Positions 1 through 11,560 of a stretch of 64,000 nucleotides of DNA are shown one piece after another (the first letter of the stretch is position 1; the number at the start of each line of letters is the position of its first letter). The translations under genes and the position numbers were made by a program. The stretch covers positions 82,459-146,458 of the forward strand of contig CAMPDV010001068.1 in assembly GCA_946699065.1 (NCBI GenBank), read 5' to 3'. The notes under the pieces were generated by a model, which worked only from the letters and a program-made list of their open reading frames with translations, made no database searches and was not told the DNA's origin. Source of the DNA: Loxodes magnus. Taxonomy: Eukaryota; Ciliophora; Karyorelictea; Loxodida; Loxodidae.

Positions 1-1265
1 TGATACATTGATTATCAAAATCTTGATTTTTTCTCTTAATTTGTCTTCAATTTAAAAATTACTTAACTAAGATACCTATAAAGTTCAAATCTCCTAACGA
101 TATGAATGTGGCTTTATAAAATATATTATTGAGTAGCTTTACACTTTCTACTTGTTCTTAAACCCAAACATATATTAATTTCTCCACTAAATTTAGAACA
201 ATTTTAATCTTTAAATATTCCTGCTAAGCTACAAATTCTTAAAAGTTTAGACTAATTTTTTTTCTCTCTTAAGCAAGTACTTGTCATTTAATGCTTAAAT
301 ATATCTTTCTTTATATCATAACTTCAATATCTAGACTCATATTTAAATTAAATGCATATGTTAAAGATCTATTCCTTTCTATCTGTAATTAACAACCTAT
401 TAGGAAAAAGTTTATAGTTGACTAGCTAGACACTAATATATTAGCATTACCTTAAAATGTTTATATATTGTTATTTTAGCATCTTCTATGATTTTATGCT
501 TTAAAATAATCCTAACTTATTTACTTCTTTCTCAACCTATTTTCAGAAATTCTAGATGTTCTATCTACTTACTAGCATTCTCATAATCTTGATATAGTTT
601 TTTGGATATGAATATTGATCTAATTAGTAGATTACTAACTAGAATGGAAGATAGGATAATAATGAATTAGTAGCTAAGTCTAACTTTTATTAATAGCTAT
701 ATCATGGTATGTAGAGTATAAATAGGAATGGCTATTGATTAACATCTTAGCAGCACTATAATTTTAATTTCTACCTTTAGAGCGAAAGCTACTTAGATAT
801 TCTTTTCTAACTAGTAGCATAAATTTACAAATATTTATTGTTATAAAGAAATAAACCAACAAATAGAAATCAATAGGATAACTAGCATTTTCTAAGTTTG
901 GAAACAGAATAAAAATAGAATAAAAGAAAAAAGATTGATATTAAATTAAAAGTAGCTATATAATAAAAACTATAAGTGATAAAGATAATTAGCAATAACT
1001 AATTGAAATATAATAGATATGTATTATTATAAGTAAACTATTACAACTACTATACAAATCTTAATAATATAATAATCATAAGTAAATAATTTAAATCTAT
1101 ATAAGACTAAAAGAATTAGATAAATAATAAACTAGTAAAAGGTATTTAAATTGAGAAAGATCAAATATAATCAAATATTTATTACTTAATTAAAAATTAC
1201 ATTATTAGATTTATCTATTCAATTGTCAATACTTGCTTTTGTCATTGTATAAATATCTCAACCGT
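1..1265. other. AT-rich stretch without a recognisable gene
   Basis: Very A+T-rich sequence on both strands. No family motif, tRNA or copy of the repeats described elsewhere in the window was seen. Confidence 0.4.
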
Positions 1266-1269
1266 AATA

Positions 1270-2345
1270 ATATAATTAATAAGGAATTTAATTCGCAAAA
1301 GCAGGAAAGAGTATTGAACCTATCGAATATTTTGATATAGCTATTATAATAGACCCTAAAAAAGCAAATTTGCATTTTAATAAGAAATTGTACTTTAAAA
1401 GTTAGAAAAATACAACGAAGCCCCCTAGAGCTACAATTTAGATTTCAAGCAGGATCTAATAATGCAAGTGCTCATATAATAAAGTAGTTGATCTGAAAAA
1501 ATTAGGAAAAACAAATGAAACCAATGAAAGTTTTAACTAAGCTATAAAACTAAGCAATGCCAATCCAATCTACTTAAAAATAAAGGTTTTTCCCTCTAAA
1601 AATTAGGAAATTATCGTGAAGGAATGTAATTTTTCAATCAGCCATTTAACTTGATAATAAATACGCAGATGCTTATTATGATAAAGGTCTTTGTCTTCAA
1701 ACCAAAAATAAGAATCAAGAAGAAATATAAATTTCCATAAAGGAAACTATCTAAACACGAATCTTAAATTTCATCAAAAAGAGTCTCAATAAAGTCCGCA
1801 AATAAAAGGAAGAAAAACAGAAAAAATGATAAAGAAGTTCTTATAGTAAAAAAATGGGAATTAAGAGGTTCGAAAATGGACAAAAGAAATTTGATTCTGA
1901 TAAGAATTCTAGAGAAATTGCAGAAAATAGCTTGTGACAAATTGGAGCAACTAATCTGATAGATAACAAAAAATGTATGCCCTGCCTGAAATAACCAAAG
2001 AATAGAGTGATAAAAAAAGAAAAGTTAAGATTAAGTGAAGAGAAAATGCGCAACTAAAAAGCTTACAAAATTAAACTAATAAGTATAGCAAATAAAACTT
2101 AAGAGTTAGGTGTTTAAAATGATCTTTATAATAAAGGAAAAAAACAAAGAAATTTAGATCAAGCTGTTGAAAAAAATATTCAATATAAAAAAGTAAATTC
2201 AGCTTACTAAGCAAAGTTTTGATGGCTGGAGGGTAAAAGTCATTTTGTGCTGTTTTGTAAAGGAAATATTGATGAAGAAAAAAATTTAAATCTAAATCTA
2301 AATAAAAAGGTTATATTTTAAGAAGACTTTAGTATAATATCATAA
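1270..2345 (+). pseudogene. Decayed TPR-repeat protein gene
   Basis: Reading TAA/TAG as Gln, the start gives a good tetratricopeptide pattern: KAGKSIEPIEYFDIAIIIDP followed by ANLHFNK. Further TPR-like pieces follow (EKYNEA; KLGKTNETNESFNQAIKLSN; YADAYYDKGLCLQ), but they lie in different frames. At least three frame changes occur between about 1,370 and 1,660. A Lys/Glu-rich tail and a last piece (AYQAKFWWLEGKSHFVLFCKG) extend to about 2,340. TPR proteins are helical scaffolds for protein-protein contacts; nothing shows a specific partner. The shifts make this look like a dead copy, though assembly indels could explain some. The start codon is not identifiable. Confidence 0.5.
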
Positions 2346-2839
2346 GTTAAAAATACCTCAAAGAAGAAACATAATCTGAAGCATGCTTCTTTATAATTTA
2401 GATTTGAAAAAAAAGTTAAACATTTCAATACAGACAATATTTTTAAAAGATATTAAATAAATTTTAATTGAATGTTTTTAAAAATTAAAAGTAGAAAAAA
2501 AGGAGTCATCAAAGGAAATACAAATAAAATAAAGTGTAAATATAAGAATTGTTAAAAAAATTAATGAAAAAAACATGTTAAAACTAAAAATTGCTAGTTT
2601 TTTAATCGAAGTTAATTTTGAAAATAAGTATAAAATATGCAAAAAAAATATCGAAATATTTTAAGAATAGTCAAAACTGAAAAAAAGAAAGTATCAGAAA
2701 AATAAGAAAAAACTAAAAAAAAAAGATTATTATAAAGATATAAAAATTAAAATTAAAAAAATTAAAAGAGTTAAGGTATAAAAAATCAAGTTCAAAAAAA
2801 GGGAAAAAACATGATGATTTTGCTTCATCTTTTAAATTT

Positions 2840-4192
2840 ATATTTATATTTATATTTAAAAAAATCAGAATAACAATACCAAAAAAAATCTACCGCTTTT
2901 TTATAAAAATATTCTTAGTACTCTAAAAGCTTTACTTACTTCAGATCTTAAAATATTGCAATTTTTCTTTTTTTTTAAGCTTTGGGTTGCTTTTCATTTA
3001 TTTTAGCTTGTTCTAACTTAGCTTTATGCTTTTTTATTTAAGCAGCCTTTTCTATTTTTTTTTTAATATTGGTTTTTTTTTTTCTTTTAGTGCTTTTTTT
3101 TAAGACTTTTTTTATATCGCAGACTCATATTCTTCTTTTATGCAATATTTTTTAATCTTTTTTTTAATATATGTTCTTTTTTATAATAAAAATTTGTTTC
3201 TTTTTTTTTCTTTAACAATCTCGTTTATATTTAAGGTATTATTTTCTTTTTAATTTTTTTAATCTTTTGATATTTTTAAGTTTTACTTTTTTTCTTCATG
3301 TTTCTGATTTATTTTTAGAGTTATTTTTTCGTATTTTGATCTCTTTTTTTTGCATGTTATAATTTTAAATTAAAGTATTCTTGATTTACTTGTACTTTGA
3401 ATGATAACAGTATATGAAATTTAAAATTTTTATTTTTTTACTTTCGATTTCTCTCTTAGACTCTCTATTAAATTTTTCTAAAGTTTTCGAAAGTTCTTTT
3501 TTTAAGTTTTCATTCCGTTTTCCTTAATTTGATTCTTATGTCTACTAAAAACTATTATTATTTACTTTTCTTTATATTGTAGTCTTCAATAATTACTTTT
3601 TAAATTTCGGGATTTTCATTGATTCATTTTTAGATTATTTTTTTTCATTTTTTTCATTTTTTTTGACTTTATTTTTCTTTTTTAATTCATATTTTATTTT
3701 GCAAGTATTTTTTTAGATTTGTTAATAAAGTTTTTATGTTTCCTTTTATATTTTTTTAACCATTTTTGAAATTTGCTTGTTTAAAATTTAAGATTTTGGC
3801 ATTTTTATTCATTTTATTTCAATCTTTCTATTAATTTTGTTTTAATTTTTTAATTTAGACATACATTTTTTTCAATATAAGGTTATAAATTCTATGTTTT
3901 GTAATTTTGTATTTTTTTTGATTATTTCATTAACATTTTCGTTTAAAATATTTTTATCTTTTATATTATTTTTTTTGGCTTTACTATTACTTACGATTTA
4001 CTTTTTAAAGTTTATTTTTTATTTTTTTTTTATTTTTTAAACTTTTTGTAAAAATATTAATACTTTTTTTCTTTAGATTGGTTTTACTAAAATGTAGTTA
4101 TTTTATTTTATTAAATGAAATATTATATAATATAAAATTATAAATGCTTTACGTTTTTCATCCAGCGTTTAACAGGTTTAAATTTTTTCCAT
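2840..4192 (-). CDS. Lys/Gln-rich low-complexity protein (paralogue of the 9.1-10.3 kb region)
   Basis: The minus strand opens with ATG at 4192 and reads MEKIQTCQTLDEKRKAF. This matches the conserved start of the second copy near 10,270 (KNIQNCQTLGEKRKNF), which is the best evidence that it is, or was, coding. The rest is extremely Lys-, Gln-, Asn- and Ile-rich. Near the far end it gives a coiled-coil-like stretch (KKIEKAAQIKKHKAKLEQAK around 3,050-3,000) in the same frame as the ATG. Intermediate segments could be read in other frames equally well, so continuity is not proved. No known domain was recognised and no function is assigned. Confidence 0.35.
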
Positions 4193-4199
4193 TGCTTTT

Positions 4200-5440
4200 T
4201 ATTTTTAAAATGAATAGAAAAAGAAAATATTTAATATAATAGAAAAAATTAATTTTAGTTTAATAAAAGATATATTCAACTTAAAGAAAAATATCCGCAG
4301 GAAAATATTAATTTAAGATATTGAGAAAGAAGAAAAAGTAATTTTATATAAATTTAATCTAAAGCACGGTCTTCATAAAATTTCTTAATAATCCTACTTT
4401 TAAACTTGATGCTAATTATAAAAAAATATAAAATCAAGAAATTTGAAAGAAATTCTAAACATTCTTTAAACCTTTTTAAATAATAAAATGCATTTTTATT
4501 GTATAATCCTTGAGAGAAAAGTTTAAAAATATAAAGTTTGTATCTAAAATTAAAAAAAATCGAAATATTTAATGAAAAAACATTAAAAATAAAATCTTAA
4601 ATAAAAAGTTAGAGATATTATTGAATAATAAGTCTCTTATTTTATAATAAAAAATAAAATATATTAAATTAATGGAAAAAGTTATTTTATATTCATCAAG
4701 TTAAAACTTAAAACTTAATTAATTTTTTATAAAATTATTTATGTGAAAAAATGATAGAAAATTCTTTTATTCTCTTTTGCTATATCTAGAATGTTCTTAA
4801 AAAACATATTTTTTTAATTATCAGAAGTCTGTTTAATGAGAAATGAAAATCTTAAAAAAATTATCAAAATAATCCAATATGTTAAGAAATTATTTTTAGA
4901 TCTTTTTATATTTGCTCCTTCTTAAATGTAATAGTTTAATGAATTCTGAATAATGTGATAAAATTTCACTATCATTTTTTTTAATGTAAAAGAGGAAATT
5001 AATATTGATATAATTCGCATTAAAAAAATTTAAAATAGATATTAATAGAGAATAGAATCAGGAAATGAGTCATAAAGTGTCATCAGATAACTTGAAACAC
5101 TCACCCACGAAGTAAAGACAAGAAAAAGTGTCAAGTGTGAAATACTCAAAAATATTGGGTTTAAAAATAAAAATACTAAAACGCGAAAATTTACAGTAAT
5201 GGTACTGGAAACTAAGAAAGTGAAAAAATTTAAAACAAGATTCAAATTAATCTATTAATATAAAGTTAAAGTGCTAGTACGATTATAATTTTGAAAATTT
5301 TTAAGTTCCGATTAACTCCTAACTATGGCTTAAGAAATTTCTCTGACAGTGAATGTGATAAATTGGAACTAATTTCGATGTCAATTGTAGCAATATTATG
5401 ACGAAAATTGTTACGAAAGCCTTTACGGCTTTAAAATATC
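4200..5440. other. No clear gene; short Lys-rich coding-like patch
   Basis: Mostly AT-rich. About 5,040-5,280 is slightly richer in G+C and gives Lys/Val-rich peptides in two plus-strand frames, but no family could be assigned. Confidence 0.3.
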
Positions 5441-5712
5441 AAATAAATAATATGATTATAGGGCGTGCAGCACCTAGATGGCGCCCATTTCTTTCAATAT
5501 TAATATTAAAAGAAAGTTTTCTCGTGCTTCTTGTAGTCATTATAACCATCCAATGAGTCACTGAGTAAGTTAGATTTGTTTCTTCCGAGCTTTTCCACCT
5601 TTCCCCCAGGTGATATCTAGTGCGTAATTACTCGCAATACAGTATAAACTGCAGAATACACTGCACCAGATTACATACTAGTTTTTCTGACAACGGCCGA
5701 CATCCATATATT
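5441..5712 (+). mobile_element. Short LINE-derived repeat (left end plus 3' end)
   Basis: It begins with the same left boundary as the 44.4-kb and 58.8-kb elements: an AAATAAATAA run, GATTATAG, a variable G+C-rich stretch, then CTTTCAATATTAATATTAA. It ends with the family's 3' region: TTCCGAGCTTTTCCACC, a GGTGATATCTAGTGCG-like stretch, CTGCACCAGATTAC, then CTAG and a CGGCC tail. It has no coding region and is about 270 bp, so it is a non-autonomous derivative. Confidence 0.6.
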
Positions 5713-7784
5713 CATTAAAAAAAGTAAACTCATAATTATGATATTATAGTTTAAACTATTGCTTATGCAGCTTTAGTTGGATCATTATTAATCACATTTT
5801 TTTAATTTACTTCTGCAAGTTTTATTTTGATAACTAAGCTCACTTTCATTCTATTATTTTTACTAAAAATTTCATTTTACTCAAGGCTTTGCAAAAGTAA
5901 AAATAACAGAAATCAAAATGGTTAGATTATATGAACTTTTGAAATGAATTTTTATTAAATTAGAAATTAAATTGCTATTAGTATTTTAATTAAACTTAAT
6001 AGTTTTCAAAATTGTTTAAGCGGTATAAATTATAAATATATCAAAATTAAGTTAAAAAATTAACATAAAATAAGTTTAAAATAAGAATTTATTAATTATC
6101 TAAAATTATATAAAAAATGGAGACCAGATGGAAATTGACTATGGACGTTTTTAACAATCTAGTAAGCAGAGGTGCGCAATTAATACTGAACACCAACACT
6201 GTTTGGAAGCTTTCAGCTTTGAGGACAAAATCATTCCATTCTGATCTCATCCTTTCTAGCCTTTCTTGAGGAAAGGTAAGTATTATTTAAGTGGTATCGT
6301 AGAGATAAACAAGAAATTAAACCATTTTGTAGATTCAACAAAGACGAAAGAAGAACCTAATTAAATTTTAATTAATTTAATTTATAATATTCTTAAAAAA
6401 TAAATTATAAGTTTAAAAAGAAGTAAAAATACAAATGACTAAAATTAAAAAAAAAATTTAAATAATTAGATTAAATAATTTATATTAATATTAAAGAAAT
6501 TAAAAAATCTAGTAGATATTATAAAAAATTAGGTTGAAATTATTATCGTCATCTTAAGTTAATTTTAATAAATAAGTGAGTGAAACATGTTAGATCATTA
6601 TAAAAATTTCATATTTAATCTTAAATTAAAATTTTGAAATTTCTATACTCTTTTACATAATCTTTATGAAATTATTATTATTTTATGATTTAAAAATATT
6701 AGGTATACTAATTATACTAGCATAATAATATATCTCTAATTAAAAAATTTTTGTTAACATTTTAACAGAAATTTAGCAACTTAAATTTTTTAATTTTGTT
6801 TAAATCACCATAAATATCCAAATCGTAAGAAAAACCAAAGTAAGTAAAAAATTTATATGCAGTATTAATAAAATAAATAGAATATTGTATAAAATTTTAT
6901 TTATTAGGTAATTTCTTAATCACTTATATAAAAAATAATTTATTTATTTACAAAAATAAATTATAAGACTTTCTCTGGTTTACATATAAATATAAGGACT
7001 TATTTAAATAATTAGGTTTACACGTTAGATTTGTATTTTTTTAATAATTATTTAATCTCAAAAAGCTAACTTTAATAGAATAATTTAGTATAATATCAAA
7101 AATGCTATAATTAAATATTGAAAAAAAGGGCAATGGTACAAGCAGTTAAATTCAAGTAATTATTTTGGTTATTTTACCCTTTAATTGGTGTATGAGGTAG
7201 TGTGCTTTCTTAACTATTTTGGGAATATGAGATTTAGATAAGGAGGTTGGAGTCTAATATTTCGTAATATTTACAATGGATTGCAGATTCGATGATGACT
7301 TGGCATTATCTACAAACTAGGTGTAGAAAAGATCAATTCTCAAGCATAGATTCTAGTGAGGTTATTATGTGTTGTATTTAAGGTTTTCTTGATTCCGAAA
7401 TTGGGTTCTTAAGCAAAATTAAAATTTTATATAAATTTTTTATCTATTATTAACTTTAATAGACACTTTATTCTATAAATATTAAGCTAGAATGCTGGAT
7501 TTCAGATTTTTTAATGACTAAAAACAAAAAACATTTAAATTATAAAAAAGTTATAATTTTTGCTCCTTTCAATTATAAGCATTTTTGTTTTATTATTTTC
7601 CATTTCGCCATTCGTAATTTTTTAGCATAGTTTGCTTGTTTTTACTTCAGTTAAAACAGTTATCTCATTTATAACTACATAAAAAATTTAACAAACTTTC
7701 TTCCAGATTTTTAAATTTAACATAAATATCACATCATAAAAAATAAGAAAGAAAGTTATAGAGAATTATTTAATTATATAATAT
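5713..7784. other. No certain gene; two isolated G+C-richer islands
   Basis: Island 1 (about 6,118-6,350) has a plus-strand open frame starting METRWKLTMDVFNNLVSRGA, with a possible 16-bp GT-AG intron-like string near 6,276; no homologue was recognised. Island 2 (about 7,120-7,420) is of unknown nature. Neither resembles the other repeats in the window. The remainder is AT-rich. Confidence 0.3.
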
Positions 7785-8082
7785 AATTGAAAAGATGGTG
7801 GGAGCTGAGATTGACCTGCTTGACTAAACTTTCTGGCTAGGAAAAAGTTCCTGTCTTGTCGCTGAGAAAGTCTTTGGTCAGAGTCATTTTCTCAAGGAAA
7901 CGCTGTCTTCTAGGTTATCCGCTCTTGGTATGGACTTGAAGCCTGGCTACTCATAGCGATGGATTTTCCTTGCGGCTGTGTCTTGAACACAACAGGATAT
8001 CCCCAGTATTCCTAAAAAAGAAAGAATCGGGTCGTATAACTGGAAAGGAGTTTCAGTTCCCAAAATTCTTTTAGTTAAAATT
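7785..8082 (+). repeat. Dispersed ~300-bp repeat, family A, copy 1
   Basis: One of four copies sharing the start AATTGAAAAGATGGTGGGAGCTGAGA and an end close to GGAAAGGAGTTTC then CTTTTAGTT. It is strongly richer in G+C than its surroundings. This copy is the most diverged and lacks about 8 bp after CTTTCTGG that the other copies have. No terminal inverted repeats are evident. See the findings for its possible nature. Confidence 0.75.
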
Positions 8083-9059
8083 ATTAATTTGATTATATAG
8101 TATAAAGTTTATCACAACACTTTAGGGTTTTCCGTTCGATGATCAATATATCTCAAACATATTATGTAAATAATTTTTCCTATTTACGCTTTTTTTTAGA
8201 GAAATTCAAAGCATTATCTTACCATATGCCCTTTACATTTGCAGTATCAGCACCTCATTATTTTTCTACTAAAATTTTAAGATTTCGGTGAAAAGTTATA
8301 GATCAATTATCTTGGATTATTTTCTTCATTTAATTAGGTTTACTCCAATCCAAATATCTTTAAATTTGCATAATTTTTAGGCTATTTTAAATTGCATTAA
8401 TTTACAGTAATGTTTATTAAGATAAAGTAATTCAGTTTATTTCTTGTCTAATAATTTTATTTTCATTTATAAGTAGATTAATGGATATCATCAAATCCTA
8501 AGTTTATCGGCTTAGATCACTTACTGTTTTTAGTTTTTTATCTCTAACTACAAAAAGTATAGTTCATCTGTAGTATCTAGCTAAGATATTCTGGATTTTA
8601 TGGAGGAAATCTATTTCTTAGGTGCCATTTTTAAATTATCATAATATTTTATTATTTAATAAAGCTATTATTTTTAAAGTTAATTGTTGCTTTGTAAAAT
8701 TGTATTGTGGTTAAAATCCTAAAGCTATTAAACATTAAATTAATACTTTTGATAGCTCTAATCTAAGACTCTTAATTAAAGATTATTACTCACTCCATTT
8801 TGAGAGTTTAACGAGATTTTATCAAAAAAATTTGCAAAGAAGAAGAAAATTAAAAATTTAATTGATTGATAAAAGATTAGGGATCTCATAAATTGACGTA
8901 GATATAATCATTAATTATAATAATTCGACAATAATTTTCATTTCTAAAATCTCAAGTGAATAAAATTACAAGTTTTATAGAAGTGATAATAATACACAAG
9001 AGTTTCTTATTCTTTGAATTTTAAGACTAGAACTAATCAAGATAAACAGCTTGAATACC
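8083..9059. other. AT-rich stretch without a recognisable gene
   Basis: No motif, RNA gene or repeat copy was seen. Confidence 0.35.
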
Positions 9060-9860
9060 TATGCTTTTTTCCTTATCATCTTTAAACTTCTCTCTCTTAA
9101 GCTACGGTTTAAAGTCACATCTTTAATTATTCAAATCTTCTGAATTTCGATGAAAAATTCTTTTTTACTTAGATATTCATATTTCTGATCTACTTCTTAT
9201 TTCTTAAATGTCTTTAAACTAAGGTCTATCCTTCAAATCTTTTAGTTTCTTTCTGTAATCAAGTGAATCCAGTTTGCCTTATCTATACTTTTCCATATCT
9301 TGTTAAAACTTCTCTCTAAAGCGCTTTTGAAAAGTCACATCTTCCAATATTCAAGTTTTCTTTCCTTCAATGAAAAAATTCAATTTTTACTTAATTATGT
9401 TTTTTCTCTGTCTTGCTTCAAATTTCTTTCTTAAGCTTTTTTAAGTAATATATTCGCTTATTCTAATTTCTATCTGTTGATATATTCATTCAGCTTTACT
9501 TAGTTAAGCCTGATCTCTTTCTTACTTCAGACTTCACTCTTAAGCTTTTTAATAAATTTATATCTTAAAGTATTCTTAATTTATGTCTGTCATTGAATGA
9601 ATCTAGTTGATAAATAGTTAAGATTTATCATTTTCTTACTTCAGAATTCACTCTTAAGCTTATTATTAAAGTCACATCTAAAAATATTTGAAAATTCTGA
9701 CTTTCGATATTTTCATTCAGTTTTTCTTAATTATGTTTTTTTCTTTGTCTATTTCTTACTTCTCTCATAAACTTATTATTATAATCTGATATTCAAGAAT
9801 TCTGTTTGAAATTCTTGAATCATAAGTGATTCATTTCTAGATTATTTTTTCAACTTAATT
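9060..9860 (-). repeat. Imperfect ~115-120 bp tandem repeats
   Basis: A motif like CTTACTTCAGACTTCACTCTTAAGCTT followed by TTAAAGTCACATCT recurs at roughly 9,090, 9,305, 9,420, 9,525, 9,640 and 9,755. On the minus strand one frame gives a recurring LRVxSEVRK peptide, so the array probably codes for a 38-40 residue repeat inside the adjacent minus-strand gene. The units have diverged and differ slightly in length. Confidence 0.55.
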
Positions 9861-10274
9861 TTCTTCTTTTTATTGATTGCTCCTAATTTTACAAGTTTTT
9901 TATCTAGATTTTTCAATACCTTTTTACATGTTTTTTTATTAAAATTTTTAAGTTTTTTTGCCATTTTTATTTTAAAATTTTGATTGTTTAATATTTTATA
10001 TTTTTGGCTATTATTATTTAATATTATTTTTAATTTTTTTAAATTAAAACATAATATTTTTATGCTTGGCTATTACTTAAAATTTCTTTTTTCTATGTGC
10101 TTTTTATAATTTATTTATAATTTTTTTAAACTTTTGTCGAAAATTTAAAACTTAATTATTTTAGGTTGTTTTTTTTAAATTTATTACATTTATTTTCTTT
10201 ATTAAAATAAATCATAAAATTAAAAAGTTTTTGCGTTTTTCACCCAGCGTTTAACAGTTTTAAATGTTTTTGAT
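9060..10274 (-). pseudogene. Second Lys/Gln-rich protein region with internal repeats
   Basis: The minus-strand beginning (about 10,274) reads IKNIQNCQTLGEKRKNFLIL, clearly related to the start of the 2.8-4.2 kb copy, but no ATG sits at the equivalent place. Downstream the sequence is Lys/Asn/Gln-rich, then runs into the ~39-residue repeats with LRVxSEVRK. The missing start and apparent frame drift suggest a decayed paralogue. An unseen upstream exon is possible, since tiny introns occur in this genome. No function can be given. Confidence 0.35.
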
Positions 10275-10294
10275 GGTTTTTAGCGAAATATTAT

Positions 10295-11337
10295 TTTAGA
10301 CTTCACTATATTTGTTTTCCTTTAATAAAATATAAGTAATATTTAATCTCCTAAAATAATTGCTTTAAACTCTTGTCTTCAATTTAATTTTAATATAATA
10401 ATCCTTTTTAATCTATTGAATATAACTTTCATATTAAAATAAATTATATGAAGAATCTCTATAATTCTGAAGAAGTGTTATATCAATAATACTTAAAATA
10501 GTAAATAGGTATTTAAGCATGTATAAGTTATATAATAACTTTAGATTAAGAATTAAAAGAATAAATATAATCAATTCATTTCCTATTAATACTTATAAAT
10601 CTATCATAAAGTGTTTATCATATCTTATCTGTCTATTAATTAAGTGAGTATCAAATATCTCTACAAACTATTATATATCAATAAACCTCCAGTTTCATAA
10701 TCAAAAAAATAAAGAATAATAAAGTTTAAAGTTATGTCTAAATAAAAAATTAGTTTACTTAATAAAGTTTTAACCTTGCTACGTATCTAGTTATCTCTAA
10801 AATGAGGTTTAAAGTATTAATGTTACAAATTATAAAAATGATATATAAAGCTTAGGATTTAATTTATATAAAAGAAACATAGATAAAATGCTTGAAATAA
10901 TTTATTTAAATTTACAATATTTCCTATAAATCTAGAATATTATTTCTTCATAAATTTGAATAATAATTATTATTATTTCTATAAATCCTAAGTTTACTTA
11001 GTATATAATATATAAGTAAGAAGTATACAGAATATATCTCTTTAAAGGTTAATGTTCCCCTCCAGATATAATTCAGATGCTATCTCTTATTTATCTTACG
11101 TAAGTATTGTAAGTTTGTACTCTAAATATTTTAAAATGTTGTATTTACTAATTGACATTTCGTAAAGTTGAAAGTATTACGAAATTTAAAATTAATAAGT
11201 TGCTACAAAAAGTAAAAAACGAGTATAAGCTAAATAGCTAAAATAATTTATTTTAAATCAATAATCAAGTTTATTCTAATTTAGCTCTTAGATTAAAGTA
11301 TAGAACATTTTGCATCTTTTAATATTTTTATTTTATA
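10295..11337. other. AT-rich stretch without a recognisable gene
   Basis: Nothing identifiable on either strand. Confidence 0.35.
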
Positions 11338-11560
11338 AATAAATAGGAGCGATCCTCCAACTGACATTGACTTAAGATCTGGTACCAGGAAGTATCCATG
11401 GGTGAAGAACCAAACAAGAATCTTGGCAGGAGCTAAGAAAGAAGACAAAGAATAAAGAGGCGTCAAGTAACGTTATTGATGAAAGATGTCAGATACTAAG
11501 GTGGGAGCATTCCGATCAAGCCCTATAGAAAATGTGACTCACATGATAACACTGGAATTT
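11338..11560 (+). repeat. Dispersed ~230-bp repeat, family B, copy 1
   Basis: It shares with 43,604-43,830 an AATAAATAGG start, ACTGA then CTTAAGATC, a CCATGnGnGAAGAAC block, AATCTTGG, GAGGCnT, AGATACTAAGGT and GTATTCCGAT-type blocks in the same order. It is non-coding and G+C-richer than its flanks, with no obvious terminal inverted repeats. Confidence 0.6.
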
